Assembly: GCF_003968655.1 (NCBI RefSeq)
Contig: NZ_RXYK01000005.1
Coordinates: 1-64,000, forward strand
Reading direction: 5' to 3'
DNA: 64,000 bases
Origin: Chlorobium phaeovibrioides
GTDB taxonomy: Bacteria; Bacteroidota; Chlorobiia; Chlorobiales; Chlorobiaceae
Under the pieces are notes generated by a model. That model did no database searches. It saw only the letters and a list, made by a program, of their open reading frames with translations, and was not told the DNA's origin. The position numbers and the translations under genes are program-made. How positions within the stretch are numbered: position 1 is the first letter of the stretch; each line of letters starts with the position of its first letter. This document shows positions 8,657 to 16,434 of this stretch, in pieces.

Positions 8657-9760
8657 TCAGATAAAATTCACATGCGGGACCCGCTTTTCAACAAGGTCGG
8701 CAAGATAGACATTGATATGATCCATGTGACAGTTCCTGCGACACTCGGAAACATCAAGACCGTGACGCACGAACTCCCAATTCTCCCTTCGCTTCTCACT
8801 TTCCCATACTTCCTTGAACCCTGATTCGAAGACATTGCCGAGCGAAAAAAGCGGATCCTCCAGATAGGAGGGGCAGGAGCAAAGTTCTCCTGAAGTCATG
8901 ATATGGGCCTGAAGAAATGGGATCGAATAGCAGGTATTGTAGCGCTCACCGATCGACTGGGAATACTTTTTCATGGTATTCGCCCGGAAAATGACCTGGA
9001 AGTCTTCGGTAGAATAGGCCGTCAAAACATCTTCGAGATACAGGTACTCGCTGTAATCAATATTCTCGTATTCCTTTGTGCTGCTTCCCATATGCTGGGA
9101 GTATGGCTTGATCACAAGGTAATCAAGCCCGATCTCATCACGGCATATTCTGGCAAGGGCTTCCATGCCATCGACATTGTCAGGAAGAAGCAAAGACTGG
9201 GCCCCTATCGTGGTTTGCAGCCCATGCGATCTCTTCCATTTGACCGAGCGGGCAAGGTTATCGATGACTTTCGAAAACCCGCCGGCACCACATCGATGAA
9301 TCCGCTCATAATCCTCTGCCGTTCCGGCATTGATAGAGACTTTCATCCATGTGACCTGATGAAGGGCCTCTTGAATAAAGCGGTCGGAAATCCTTGATCC
9401 ATTGGTCGTAATCCCGAAGTCGAGACCTGCCTCATAACCGGAATTGATAGCCTCTACAATTTGTTTGTGCAAGAGAGGCTCTCCCTCACCGGCTAGGTGG
9501 ATGCTCTTGACACCCAGAGACGCCATCTCTTTCAGCAAAGAAATCATGGCCGCCCCGTCCATCGCCCCGCCCTTATAGCCTACGTAATCATAGGCACAGA
9601 ATTTACACCGGTAATTGCAAACGCCGACAGGTGACAATTCCACATAAATGGGATACATGGAACGAACATTGTCCCAGTGGTCATATCCTTTCAGGAAATC
9701 CGCAACCCAAAGCGGGTGATAAATGAGCTTGTGGCTGTCTATTCTGAATTTATCCGACAT
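8657..9760 (-). CDS. Radical SAM/SPASM-domain enzyme (second copy)
   Basis: Taken from ATG at 9758-9760, 367 residues; an in-frame TTG 21 bases upstream overlaps the previous gene and is less likely. The cluster motif is CNYRCKFC (C48, C52, C55), followed by HLAGEGEPL. The C-terminal region holds the auxiliary cysteines CYSIPF, LCSCPSY and ECRRNC, and the segment GNVFESGFKEVW typical of SPASM proteins. It is related to, but clearly different from, the neighbouring radical SAM protein, so the two may act in sequence or as a pair on the same glycan intermediate. The substrate is unknown. Confidence 0.85.
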   Translation of the reverse strand: MSDKFRIDSHKLIYHPLWVADFLKGYDHWDNVRSMYPIYVELSPVGVCNYRCKFCAYDYVGYKGGAMDGAAMISLLKEMASLGVKSIHLAGEGEPLLHKQIVEAINSGYEAGLDFGITTNGSRISDRFIQEALHQVTWMKVSINAGTAEDYERIHRCGAGGFSKVIDNLARSVKWKRSHGLQTTIGAQSLLLPDNVDGMEALARICRDEIGLDYLVIKPYSQHMGSSTKEYENIDYSEYLYLEDVLTAYSTEDFQVIFRANTMKKYSQSIGERYNTCYSIPFLQAHIMTSGELCSCPSYLEDPLFSLGNVFESGFKEVWESEKRRENWEFVRHGLDVSECRRNCHMDHINVYLADLVEKRVPHVNFI

Positions 9761-9771
9761 AGATGAACAAC

Positions 9772-10554
9772 TTAGAAGCAAACGAGTTGATTAACCTTTC
9801 GCTGTACGGGATGCTGATGAAACACTTGAAGCCAGGCATCATCCGTATCGGCTATCCGAGAAACCTTATCCCTCTGCGCCACTGCTAATGATTCCGGCGT
9901 ACCGATGTCCCTGTGTATCCCGTCGTTATGCCATGTGGCAATCCTGCCGATGAAATGCGGAATGACCTGCGTGCTGAAATCGCTGACGTCCGGTCGTTCA
10001 ACCACCCACTTCACCACTTCAGGCTCCAGAATATAGACCGCCGCATTGGCATGGGTACTTTTTGGATGTGAGGGCTTTTCCTGATATCCAACGACAACCC
10101 CGCCCCCATCCTGTTCAATGATTCCGCAGCTCTCCGGCGTATCGGTCGTAAAGGTCATCATGGTCATGACCGTTCCTTCCGGCCGGTTACACCTATGGTA
10201 ATCGGCAAACGCCCTGAAATCGCAAACGCACCAGTTGTCGGCATGAACCAGTACAACAGCCTCGTTCCTGTAATGCTCGCGGTTGGCACGGAGCGTACCG
10301 GCGGTACCGAGCAGTTCCCCTTCATAGACCGGATGGACAAACTCTTCGAATTTCGGCCTCGCAAGAAATGCGTCCACAACATCCGCCATGTAATGGGTGT
10401 TGACGATTGCCCTGTCTGCCCCCATCAACCGAACGGCATCGATCCAGTATTCAAGAAGCGGAACCCCGCCGATCGGCATGAGGCATTTCGGCCAGATATC
10501 TGTCAGGGGTTTGAGTCTGGTGCCGAAGCCGGCAGCAAGAAGCAGGGCCTTCAT
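9772..10554 (-). CDS. Sugar-1-phosphate nucleotidyltransferase (RmlA/HddC-like)
   Basis: A 260-residue protein starting with the NTP-transferase signature LAAGFGTRLKPLT and a substrate-loop PKCLMPIGG; VHADNWCVCDF contains the metal-binding aspartate. It activates a sugar 1-phosphate to an NDP-sugar in the cytoplasm. Given the GmhA-like and HldE-like neighbours, a heptose 1-phosphate (as for HddC in GDP-heptose synthesis) is plausible, but mannose or glucose 1-phosphate enzymes share this signature. It overlaps the upstream fusion kinase gene by 4 bases. Specificity cannot be read from sequence alone. Confidence 0.82.
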   Translation of the reverse strand: MKALLLAAGFGTRLKPLTDIWPKCLMPIGGVPLLEYWIDAVRLMGADRAIVNTHYMADVVDAFLARPKFEEFVHPVYEGELLGTAGTLRANREHYRNEAVVLVHADNWCVCDFRAFADYHRCNRPEGTVMTMMTFTTDTPESCGIIEQDGGGVVVGYQEKPSHPKSTHANAAVYILEPEVVKWVVERPDVSDFSTQVIPHFIGRIATWHNDGIHRDIGTPESLAVAQRDKVSRIADTDDAWLQVFHQHPVQRKVNQLVCF

Positions 10555-11984
10555 CGCTGAATTTCCTTAACCAGTTCCATCTGATTGAGAGGTGTGTTTC
10601 CAACACGGCCGACCTGTACAGCTGCAGCAATGGAGCCAAGCACGGAGGCTTCCCAGATATCCGCCCCTGCACGGAGTGCCATAGAAGCAACTATAAGCAT
10701 GGAGTCACCAGCACCTGCTACGTCCCTTGGTGCAGCGTTCAGTGCGGCAATGCGGTCGGTTTCGTATCCCCCAACCACAGAGGGCTCATCTGCATGAATC
10801 AGCACACCCTCCTCTGCCAGCGTCAGGAAAAGATGTTTTGCTTTTGAGTACTTTTTCAGTTTGTCGGCAAGCACCACAAGACCCGATTCCTTGTCCCTGA
10901 CTGCCAGCCGGGCTTCGTGCTCGGTGGGGGTCAGCAGGTCCATATCGGCAAACCTGCCGACATCACCAACCTGCGAAGAGCTCTGGCTGTCGGCTACCAT
11001 CATGACCCGGTGTTCCTTTGCCAGCCTTGCAATGCTGTTGATGAGGGTAGTCGGGAGACAGCCATAGTTGAAATCCGAGAACACCAACAGTTCCGTCCGG
11101 GGCAACAGCTGCCTGCATGTATCCAGTATCTTTGTCTGTATGGATTCAGGGATGCTCCCTTCATGGAGATGATTGACCCTCAGGAGTGTTTTCCCCCGGC
11201 TGCGGAACCGCTGCTTCAATGTTGTGGGACGGGATTCATCAATAAACAGTGTTGCCTCCACCTTCCGGTTACCGAGGACTTCAAGCGCATACTCCCGCAT
11301 CGCATCATTTCCACCAACACTGAGCAGCTGCACTTGTGCGCCAAGGCCTGCCGCATGGGCGGCAACGATGCCCGCCCCCCCGACAAAAAGCTTCTTGTCG
11401 ACCGGAGAGACCACAATGGTCGGATCTTCCTGCGACATGCCCAAAGGGTCGCAGGTGATGTATTCGTCGACGATGCTGTCTCCTATGACAAGAACATTCT
11501 GACCGGAAAAACCTTGTAAACGATCAATCAATCCGGCACGGGTAATTGCATGCCGCGCCATATAGTCCTCCGGAAGCCTGACTGAAGCATCGGCAAGTTC
11601 ACTGAACTCCCTCCTCAAGACATCAATAGAGGAAAACATCCGTTCGCCAGAACTGAACAGCAACCTGCCGCCATATTCATCAAGCACGGCCTGTTCCGGA
11701 TTACTGTGCGCCTCATGCTCGCGGCCCTTGACCACAATGGCCGGCTTGAGCCGCCTCAGCACATCTTCCAGGGGTTCATCGATGATAAAGGAATCGTCAA
11801 CAAACACATTGCTACGGATACCCTCAAGGCGATAGTTCTCTGCTATATGCGCTGCGTTGCCGGCAATCCTGTCGGAAAAGACGCCCACCGTCAATGCATT
11901 GCCACACTCACGGGCAAAGCGGAGAAGACGTAGATGGCCCGGATGGAGGATATTGAACACGCCCGATACAAAAACTTTCGTCAT
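10551..11984 (-). CDS. Nucleotidylyltransferase-PfkB kinase fusion (HldE activities, reversed order)
   Basis: 477 residues in two domains. Residues 1 to about 130 form a cytidylyltransferase-like fold with the nucleotide-binding HPGH (14-17) and a VVKGREHE segment as in RfaE domain II. Residues about 145-477 are a PfkB/ribokinase-type kinase with VIGDSIVDEY, GGAGIVAAHAAGLGA and the catalytic DVAGAGDSM. E. coli HldE has the same two activities, heptose-7-phosphate kinase and heptose-1-phosphate adenylyltransferase, but with the kinase first. The GmhA-like isomerase immediately upstream supports a heptose pathway. The start ATG is unambiguous (MTKVFVSGVF), 6 bases after the upstream stop. Confidence 0.82.
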   Translation of the reverse strand: MTKVFVSGVFNILHPGHLRLLRFARECGNALTVGVFSDRIAGNAAHIAENYRLEGIRSNVFVDDSFIIDEPLEDVLRRLKPAIVVKGREHEAHSNPEQAVLDEYGGRLLFSSGERMFSSIDVLRREFSELADASVRLPEDYMARHAITRAGLIDRLQGFSGQNVLVIGDSIVDEYITCDPLGMSQEDPTIVVSPVDKKLFVGGAGIVAAHAAGLGAQVQLLSVGGNDAMREYALEVLGNRKVEATLFIDESRPTTLKQRFRSRGKTLLRVNHLHEGSIPESIQTKILDTCRQLLPRTELLVFSDFNYGCLPTTLINSIARLAKEHRVMMVADSQSSSQVGDVGRFADMDLLTPTEHEARLAVRDKESGLVVLADKLKKYSKAKHLFLTLAEEGVLIHADEPSVVGGYETDRIAALNAAPRDVAGAGDSMLIVASMALRAGADIWEASVLGSIAAAVQVGRVGNTPLNQMELVKEIQR

Positions 11985-11990
11985 ACCTGC

Positions 11991-12569
11991 TTACTTCAAT
12001 TCCTGCCGCTCGGCAAGAAACCGGTCGGAAATGTTGTGGAGAAGAAACTGATGGCCGACTTCGACGATGCCGTAATCGGCAGAGGGAAGCCAGAAGTTGA
12101 GGTCACCGAGAGAACGCAGAGGGTTGCTTTCAGTGAACCCGCTGAGGGTTATCACGCCGGCAGACCGCTCCTTCGACTTGGCGACAGCGTTGAGGATGTT
12201 CGCCGACTTGCCCGAACTGCTGATGGCAATCAGGATGTCTCCATCAGATGCGAAGCAATCCAGCACCCGAGCAAAACCCTGCTCATATCCATAATCGTTG
12301 GCCATGCAGGTCATCACGGCAGAATCATGAAGCGTATGGGCCGCAATACCCGCAACGTTGAGGAAATCAATGACGGCATGGCTCGCGATCGCAGCACTAC
12401 CGCCGTTGCCGATGATGAACAGCCGGTTACCGCTGGAGCGCAATTGCTTCAGCATACCGAAAGACTGCACCAGCGCATCTTCAGTCTGCAGACTACCGCC
12501 ATTCTGGTCAGTGGCAACGGTTTTCTGAAGAACCTCCTGAAAAGCCCTCAGTCTCTGCTCAAACTCCAT
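11991..12569 (-). CDS. Phosphoheptose isomerase-like SIS protein (GmhA family)
   Basis: 192 residues forming a single SIS domain. The phosphosugar-binding loops are IIGNGGSAAIASH and ISSSGKSANIL, and a late GHQFLLHNISD matches the GmhA C-terminal helix. GmhA converts sedoheptulose 7-phosphate to D-glycero-D-manno-heptose 7-phosphate, the first step of ADP/GDP-heptose synthesis. The next gene encodes the kinase and nucleotidylyltransferase that would take over the product, which supports the assignment. Other SIS sugar isomerases are possible but less likely in this order. Confidence 0.8.
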   Translation of the reverse strand: MEFEQRLRAFQEVLQKTVATDQNGGSLQTEDALVQSFGMLKQLRSSGNRLFIIGNGGSAAIASHAVIDFLNVAGIAAHTLHDSAVMTCMANDYGYEQGFARVLDCFASDGDILIAISSSGKSANILNAVAKSKERSAGVITLSGFTESNPLRSLGDLNFWLPSADYGIVEVGHQFLLHNISDRFLAERQELK

Positions 12570-12586
12570 ACGTTCTATGAATCCGG

Positions 12587-13570
12587 TTAATCAAGGTATT
12601 TGAACCATGCCTCGGTCGCCTTGCCGATTGACTTCTGGTCCCAGACCGGAGCCTCCCGCCAGAGATCGAGGTGCTCAAGCATCGTAGCCACGCCCTCTTC
12701 GAATGTGACCCGGGGCTCCCAGTCAAGGGCACTTCTGATGCTTGCCGTATCGGCAAACGTGCAGTCCGGCTCTCCCGGCCTTTTTGGCAGGTGAACCACC
12801 TCACCCTTAAGCAACTCGACAAGTCGGTTGACGCTGTAGTGGTTGCCGCTGCCGACGTTGAAAGCCTCATTCGAAATATCCGACTGTGCCGCAGCGATGA
12901 AGGCCCGAGCCACATCGGTCACGAAGGTGAAATCCCTGGTTTGGGTACCGTCCCCGACAACGGTGAACGGCCTGCCGTTGATCTTCTGGGCAAGGAAGAC
13001 ACCGAACACGGCACCATACGCTCCGGTCGTCCGGGAACGCGGGCCGTAGACGTTGAAGAGACGAAGCGAAAGCGCAGGCAGTTTATAGACTTTCGCCCAG
13101 TGCAGCACGAGCTCCTCTCCCATGTACTTGGTCAGGGCATAGGGGTACTGTGGCTGGATCGGGGCTGTTTCCAGGGTCGGATAGGTATCGGGTATACCGT
13201 AACTGGACGATGACGCCGCATAGACAAGCCTCTTGACACCGGCATCCTTTGCACATTGCAGCACATTGAAGGTACCCTGCACGTTGACCGAGAAGTACTG
13301 TTCCGGCTGCTCGATTGATGGCACGATATCGGCAAGACCGGCAAGATGGAAGACCCAGTCGGCACTCTCGAAGCATGGCGTGATATGCTCCATATCCCTG
13401 ATATCCGCCTTATGGAAAGTCAGGCGGGGGTTGTCCCGAAAGCTCTTGATATTGTCGAGCCTGCCGCAGGCGAGGTTGTCGACAATAACGACTTCGTGGC
13501 CCTGTTCAAGCAATATTTCAGAGAGGTGACTGCCGATGAATCCGCAGCCGCCGGTTACTATGGCTTTCAT
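12587..13570 (-). CDS. NAD-dependent sugar-nucleotide epimerase/dehydratase (extended SDR)
   Basis: Taken from ATG 13568-13570 (MKAIVTGGCGFIGSH), 327 residues; 18 extra codons upstream lack family similarity. The NAD-binding GGCGFIGSH, the segment VDNLACGRLDNI and the catalytic YALTK (YxxxK) are clear, as is GDGTQTRDFTFV, typical of UDP-glucose 4-epimerase-like enzymes (GalE/WbpP group). It would interconvert or oxidise an NDP-sugar in the cytoplasm. As the first gene of the long minus-strand operon it probably follows the promoter in 13571-13665. It could instead act as the heptose epimerase, although the motifs look more GalE-like than HldD-like. Confidence 0.82.
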   Translation of the reverse strand: MKAIVTGGCGFIGSHLSEILLEQGHEVVIVDNLACGRLDNIKSFRDNPRLTFHKADIRDMEHITPCFESADWVFHLAGLADIVPSIEQPEQYFSVNVQGTFNVLQCAKDAGVKRLVYAASSSSYGIPDTYPTLETAPIQPQYPYALTKYMGEELVLHWAKVYKLPALSLRLFNVYGPRSRTTGAYGAVFGVFLAQKINGRPFTVVGDGTQTRDFTFVTDVARAFIAAAQSDISNEAFNVGSGNHYSVNRLVELLKGEVVHLPKRPGEPDCTFADTASIRSALDWEPRVTFEEGVATMLEHLDLWREAPVWDQKSIGKATEAWFKYLD

Positions 13571-13665
13571 CAAATGCGTAATTTGGTTTTCAATTGGATT
13601 ATTGCGTCGAGCTCCGTCACGCAACTATACTCGGGAATGCCACGCCCGCTAACACCCAGACTTAC

Positions 13666-13779
13666 GTAAGGAACAGCCGGGGTCCGAACAGCCGAAGTCC
13701 GGAACAGCCGGGGTCCGGTGAAGCTTTCGTGATGCTGCATACGGGGACGGACTACGGCTGTTCCTTACATTGCATCACG
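13666..13779. repeat. Overlapping inverted repeats with short direct repeats
   Basis: GTAAGGAACAGCCG (13666-13679) returns as its exact reverse complement at 13755-13768. A second pair, CGTGATGC (13728-13735) and GCATCACG (13772-13779), interlocks with the first, so as RNA the two stems would form a pseudoknot-like arrangement. GGAACAGCCGGGGTCCG occurs at 13670-13686 and 13701-13717, with a degenerate copy between. Arrays of this kind flank REP-associated tyrosine transposases and related MITE-like elements; that origin is a guess. The rest of the 13571-13966 gap shows no convincing gene. Confidence 0.6.
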
Positions 13780-13966
13780 GCTTCGCCGCATTCAGTCACA
13801 GTGGATGGAGGTTTGCCCTTATGAACGCTCTCTTCACGGCAGGGAGTGGGAGTATGGCATCCGGCTGAGCAGAGCGGGTCACTTCCCCTCCCTGGCCGGG
13901 TAAAGTGTAATATAGGAAATCCAATGGTAGTAAGTATGCTGAAAGAGTACAGATAGGTGTTTTTTT

Positions 13967-14038
13967 TTAGGCGGGGCCAGAAGGCCCCTCCATTGCTACC
14001 TTCAAAGCCGAAAGCAGATTGGTGTCAAGAATGATCAT
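13967..14038 (-). pseudogene. vapC start fragment (stump)
   Basis: A 23-codon frame begins MIILDTNLLSALK, nearly identical to the first residues of the intact VapC at 14263-14682. The DNA at 14001-14042 matches 14645-14686 at all but one base. After the shared stretch the frame runs into a GGGGCC palindrome and stops. It is a duplicated or recombined vapC beginning, joined upstream to an AlbA_2 gene piece. It cannot encode a working PIN nuclease. Confidence 0.75.
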
Positions 14039-14252
14039 TCAACATCATCCTCACGCTACCTGCATCAACCCTGGTCACCGTCTGCGGCAGGCTCGCTTCC
14101 CGGAGCAGCTGAGCGATTTTCAGGATCCCCCTCCCCCAGGCCTCAATGAGGCCCCGACGGTAAAAGGCGGTGGCAATGAGCGGGTTCCAGGGCTTCGACT
14201 CATGCGGCTGCAGGAGCTTTTCGAGGCAGTCTGACCGAAATGAAAGATCCAA
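14025..14252 (-). pseudogene. AlbA_2 / RecG-like ATP-binding regulator, internal fragment
   Basis: The 75-codon frame (TTG start) holds PHESKPWNPLIATAFYRRGL followed by EAWGRG, a hallmark of the C-terminal half of AlbA_2 (divergent AAA-4, COG2865-type) proteins. It continues through LLREASLPQTVTRVDAGSVR and then breaks into the vapC stump. The N-terminal AlbA_2 domain is missing. The last 20 family residues are repeated in a second fragment at 15069-15467. Both pieces are relics of one or two genes disrupted by rearrangement around the VapBC module. Confidence 0.7.
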
Positions 14253-14262
14253 TTGAAGGAGA

Positions 14263-14682
14263 TCAACACTCCCACGGGTTGACTACTGCGACACTCAAGT
14301 CGCTGAAGTGGCGGATATTTCGTGTAGCAATCGTAGCACTATTGGCCAAAGCAATGCCTGCAATAAAGGTATCACGCATATCTATAGGCCGACCGGCTTC
14401 TTTTCGTTCAGCCGCCAACAGGGCTGCCGCTTTAGCAGCATCGGCATCAAAGAGAAGGATGCGGTGCTGCATTTCATCACTCAATAGCTCTTCAAATCGA
14501 TTTTCCAGCAAGCTTTTTCGCTGGCCCGATGGTAAGAGAGCCAAACCATATCGGGCTTCAAACAGGGTAATGCTAGAGAGCCAGATTGATTCAGAGGGCT
14601 GACTGTCCACCCATTTCACAACCTTCGGGTCGGGCTGCTGCTGCATCAAAGCCGAAAGCACATTGGTGTCAAGAATGATCAT
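14263..14682 (-). CDS. VapC/FitB-type PIN-domain ribonuclease toxin
   Basis: 139 residues matching a complete PIN domain: acidic residues D5 (ILDTN), E42 (LFEARYG) and D101/D104 (IDMRD) form the metal site, with a late ATRNIRHF typical of FitB/VapC. Such toxins cleave tRNA or rRNA when released from their antitoxin. It overlaps the antitoxin gene by 4 bases (14679-14682), the normal order antitoxin then toxin. Length is standard and no damage is visible, so the module is probably active or recently active. The target RNA is unknown. Confidence 0.88.
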   Translation of the reverse strand: MIILDTNVLSALMQQQPDPKVVKWVDSQPSESIWLSSITLFEARYGLALLPSGQRKSLLENRFEELLSDEMQHRILLFDADAAKAAALLAAERKEAGRPIDMRDTFIAGIALANSATIATRNIRHFSDLSVAVVNPWEC

Positions 14683-14918
14683 TCAACAAAGCCCATTGGC
14701 TCAATTGTCTGACCGTGCAGTTCCGGAAGTGGTCCCTGCAAACCAACACCTGCAAAACGGGCAGCAATCCTAGAGCCAAGCATTTGGCGTTTTGGTGAAG
14801 TTTCAGTGACCGCACTGCGCAATATCTGGTATACTTCCTCCTCAAGGCTACGGCCATGCTGGCTGGCGCGGACTGCAAGACGGATTTTCAAATCCTCTTC
14901 AATATTGCGGATAATCAT
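14679..14918 (-). CDS. FitA/VapB-type ribbon-helix-helix antitoxin
   Basis: 79 residues. The N-terminus MIIRNIEEDLKIRLAVRA and the following GRSLEEEVYQIL form a ribbon-helix-helix DNA-binding unit (FitA/Arc-like). The C-terminal half (LPELHG and after) would wrap the PIN toxin. It lies directly upstream of the toxin with a 4-base overlap and would repress the pair's own promoter in 14919-15000. FitA-type is favoured over AbrB-like VapB because of the RHH start. Confidence 0.82.
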   Translation of the reverse strand: MIIRNIEEDLKIRLAVRASQHGRSLEEEVYQILRSAVTETSPKRQMLGSRIAARFAGVGLQGPLPELHGQTIEPMGFVE

Positions 14919-15068
14919 AGCTGCAATAGTCTTTTCTTTAGGTTACGATATGTACTGAAACAAACCGTATTGAAGGAAATATTCGTTCACCTATGCCGGC
15001 ATTATGCAAAAGGGTTCATGATTGCCCCCTCAACTCATCAATTTATACCGCTCTTCGGACAGCGTGTA

Positions 15069-15467
15069 CTATAAGAAACCAGAGAGCAGGATGCTCTCCC
15101 AAACAGCCGAGAGAGATGTATTTTCAGGGAAAGAACAGCCGCGTTCAAACGACAGAGAAGCTCTCGAGAGGACATGGAACCCGCCGGTTTTCGGTGCACC
15201 GCGAAACTCGATCGATCCCACAGCCCTGAGTTTACCGAGCCTTCTGGTCGCGGTCCTGATGCTGATCCCGAGAGGCGCTGCCCGCGTTTTGGCAATGATA
15301 CCGGGGTGCTGACTGATAGCGGTCAGCAGCTCATTTACTCCCTCACGCCGGTCCGGAAAGGCAAACATCACCCTCACGCTACCTGCATCCACTCTGGTCA
15401 CCGTCTGCGGCAGGCTCGCCTCGCGAAGCAGCCAGGCGATTTTCAGCCGATCGTCGTAGAGCGTCAA
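15069..15467 (-). pseudogene. AlbA_2-type regulator, C-terminal fragment
   Basis: The frame carries WLLREASLPQTVTRVDAGSV and then EGVNELLTAISQHPG, with a winged-helix-like ISIRTATRRLGKLRAVG, as in the C-terminal end of AlbA_2 regulators. The first residues (MTLYDDR) and the tail after GGFHVL look non-family. The stretch at about 15366-15440 is a diverged direct repeat of about 14042-14110. With the fragment at 14025-14252 it brackets the VapBC module. No N-terminal domain is present upstream, so it is not functional as a full regulator. Confidence 0.65.
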
Positions 15468-15489
15468 ACCATATCGTGGTCACCTTTCC

Positions 15490-15513
15490 GGTAACGAAAG
15501 CGGTTTCGTTACC
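15490..15513. repeat. Perfect 10-bp hairpin palindrome
   Basis: GGTAACGAAA (15490-15499), a 4-base loop, and TTTCGTTACC (15504-15513) form a perfect inverted repeat. No T run follows within 10 bases on either strand, so it is not an obvious terminator. It shares the GTAACGAA core with the long palindrome upstream of the second AbiEi gene (18387-18441), so a regulator-binding role is possible. Confidence 0.55.
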
Positions 15514-15593
15514 AACGACGCCCTGAAACACCAACTCCTTTTTTTTGTGTCAGTTGTGACTCATACCACCATAAACCCCAACAGCAGTGCATC

Positions 15594-16434
15594 TCAAAGC
15601 TCTATCTGAAAACGGGGTGCGAACGATAGCCCGCTCACACGCGCCGACACCATGCCTTCAACCCGCAAGACGCGGTGCCCATCCTTCTCTATGTCATGGA
15701 CATGCAGGAGCACCTTGCCCGCCCTGCTGCGCCGCAGCGAATAGGGTTCAACCAGCCGCCGGCTGAGGGTCCCGTTCAGGGCGCGGTAGTCGATTTCGAC
15801 GCACATGCGGGGCATGCTGTCGATAGAGATGGATGACGTCATAGAGGTCGCGCGGCCGGGTCCGTTCCCCCAGCGCCCGGACTTTTTCACCGAAAACCTC
15901 GGCATAGGAGTATGCCAGCACACGGATACCCTCTCGAGGCATATCGCTGTATGGATGCAGAACCGGCATCCGCTGAGGCTCCTCGACCACGCACTCGTCT
16001 GCACTCAAGTCAATCTTGATGCGGGGAAGGTTTTTCCCGGTCGGAGAAATCGGCCCCCGATAGGAGAGTTTTCCCTGGCAGACAAGTTTGCCTCGTGGAT
16101 TTCTGTACAGCTCGATAGACTGCATGGCCTCAGGAAATTCGATACCGGTCTCATCATAGATCCAGCGCCCGAGTGAGGCCGGGATTTTCCGAAGAAAGAC
16201 TTCATCAAGATGCGCCGGATCAAGCAGCGTGAAATCGAGATCCTCTGAAAACCGATAGGTCTCGAACAGGCATTTCTTCAGGCAGGTCCCCCCTTTGAAC
16301 ACCCAGGAATCCGCAACCTCTTCCTGACAGGCAAGTCCGGCAAGCACCCAGCCAAGAACGTAGTCCTTCTCGACAACATGAGGCGAGAGCGATACGCGTG
16401 AGGCCATATCAAGGAGTTCAGCACGTCCGATCAT
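15594..16434 (-). pseudogene. AbiEii nucleotidyltransferase toxin with internal deletion and frameshift
   Basis: The 228-residue open part (15748-16434) has the AbiEii catalytic motifs KGGTCLKK (47-54), SEDLDF (63-68), the IKIDL segment and RPRDLYDV. After LYR it shifts frame. The other frame, ending at 15594, continues with the family's C-terminal segment IDYRALNG, RRLVEPYSLRRS and FAPRFQIEL, which resembles a WYL-like extension. An internal deletion of roughly 100 residues has joined the two parts out of frame near 15806-15815. The nucleotidyltransferase core is intact, so residual activity is conceivable. The start overlaps the AbiEi-like antitoxin gene by 4 bases (ATGA), as in AbiE operons. 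Confidence 0.75.

Noticed and set aside
13961-13990. GGGGCC palindrome next to a run of T as a terminator
   Set aside because: On either strand the T run lies before, not after, the stem in the direction of transcription.
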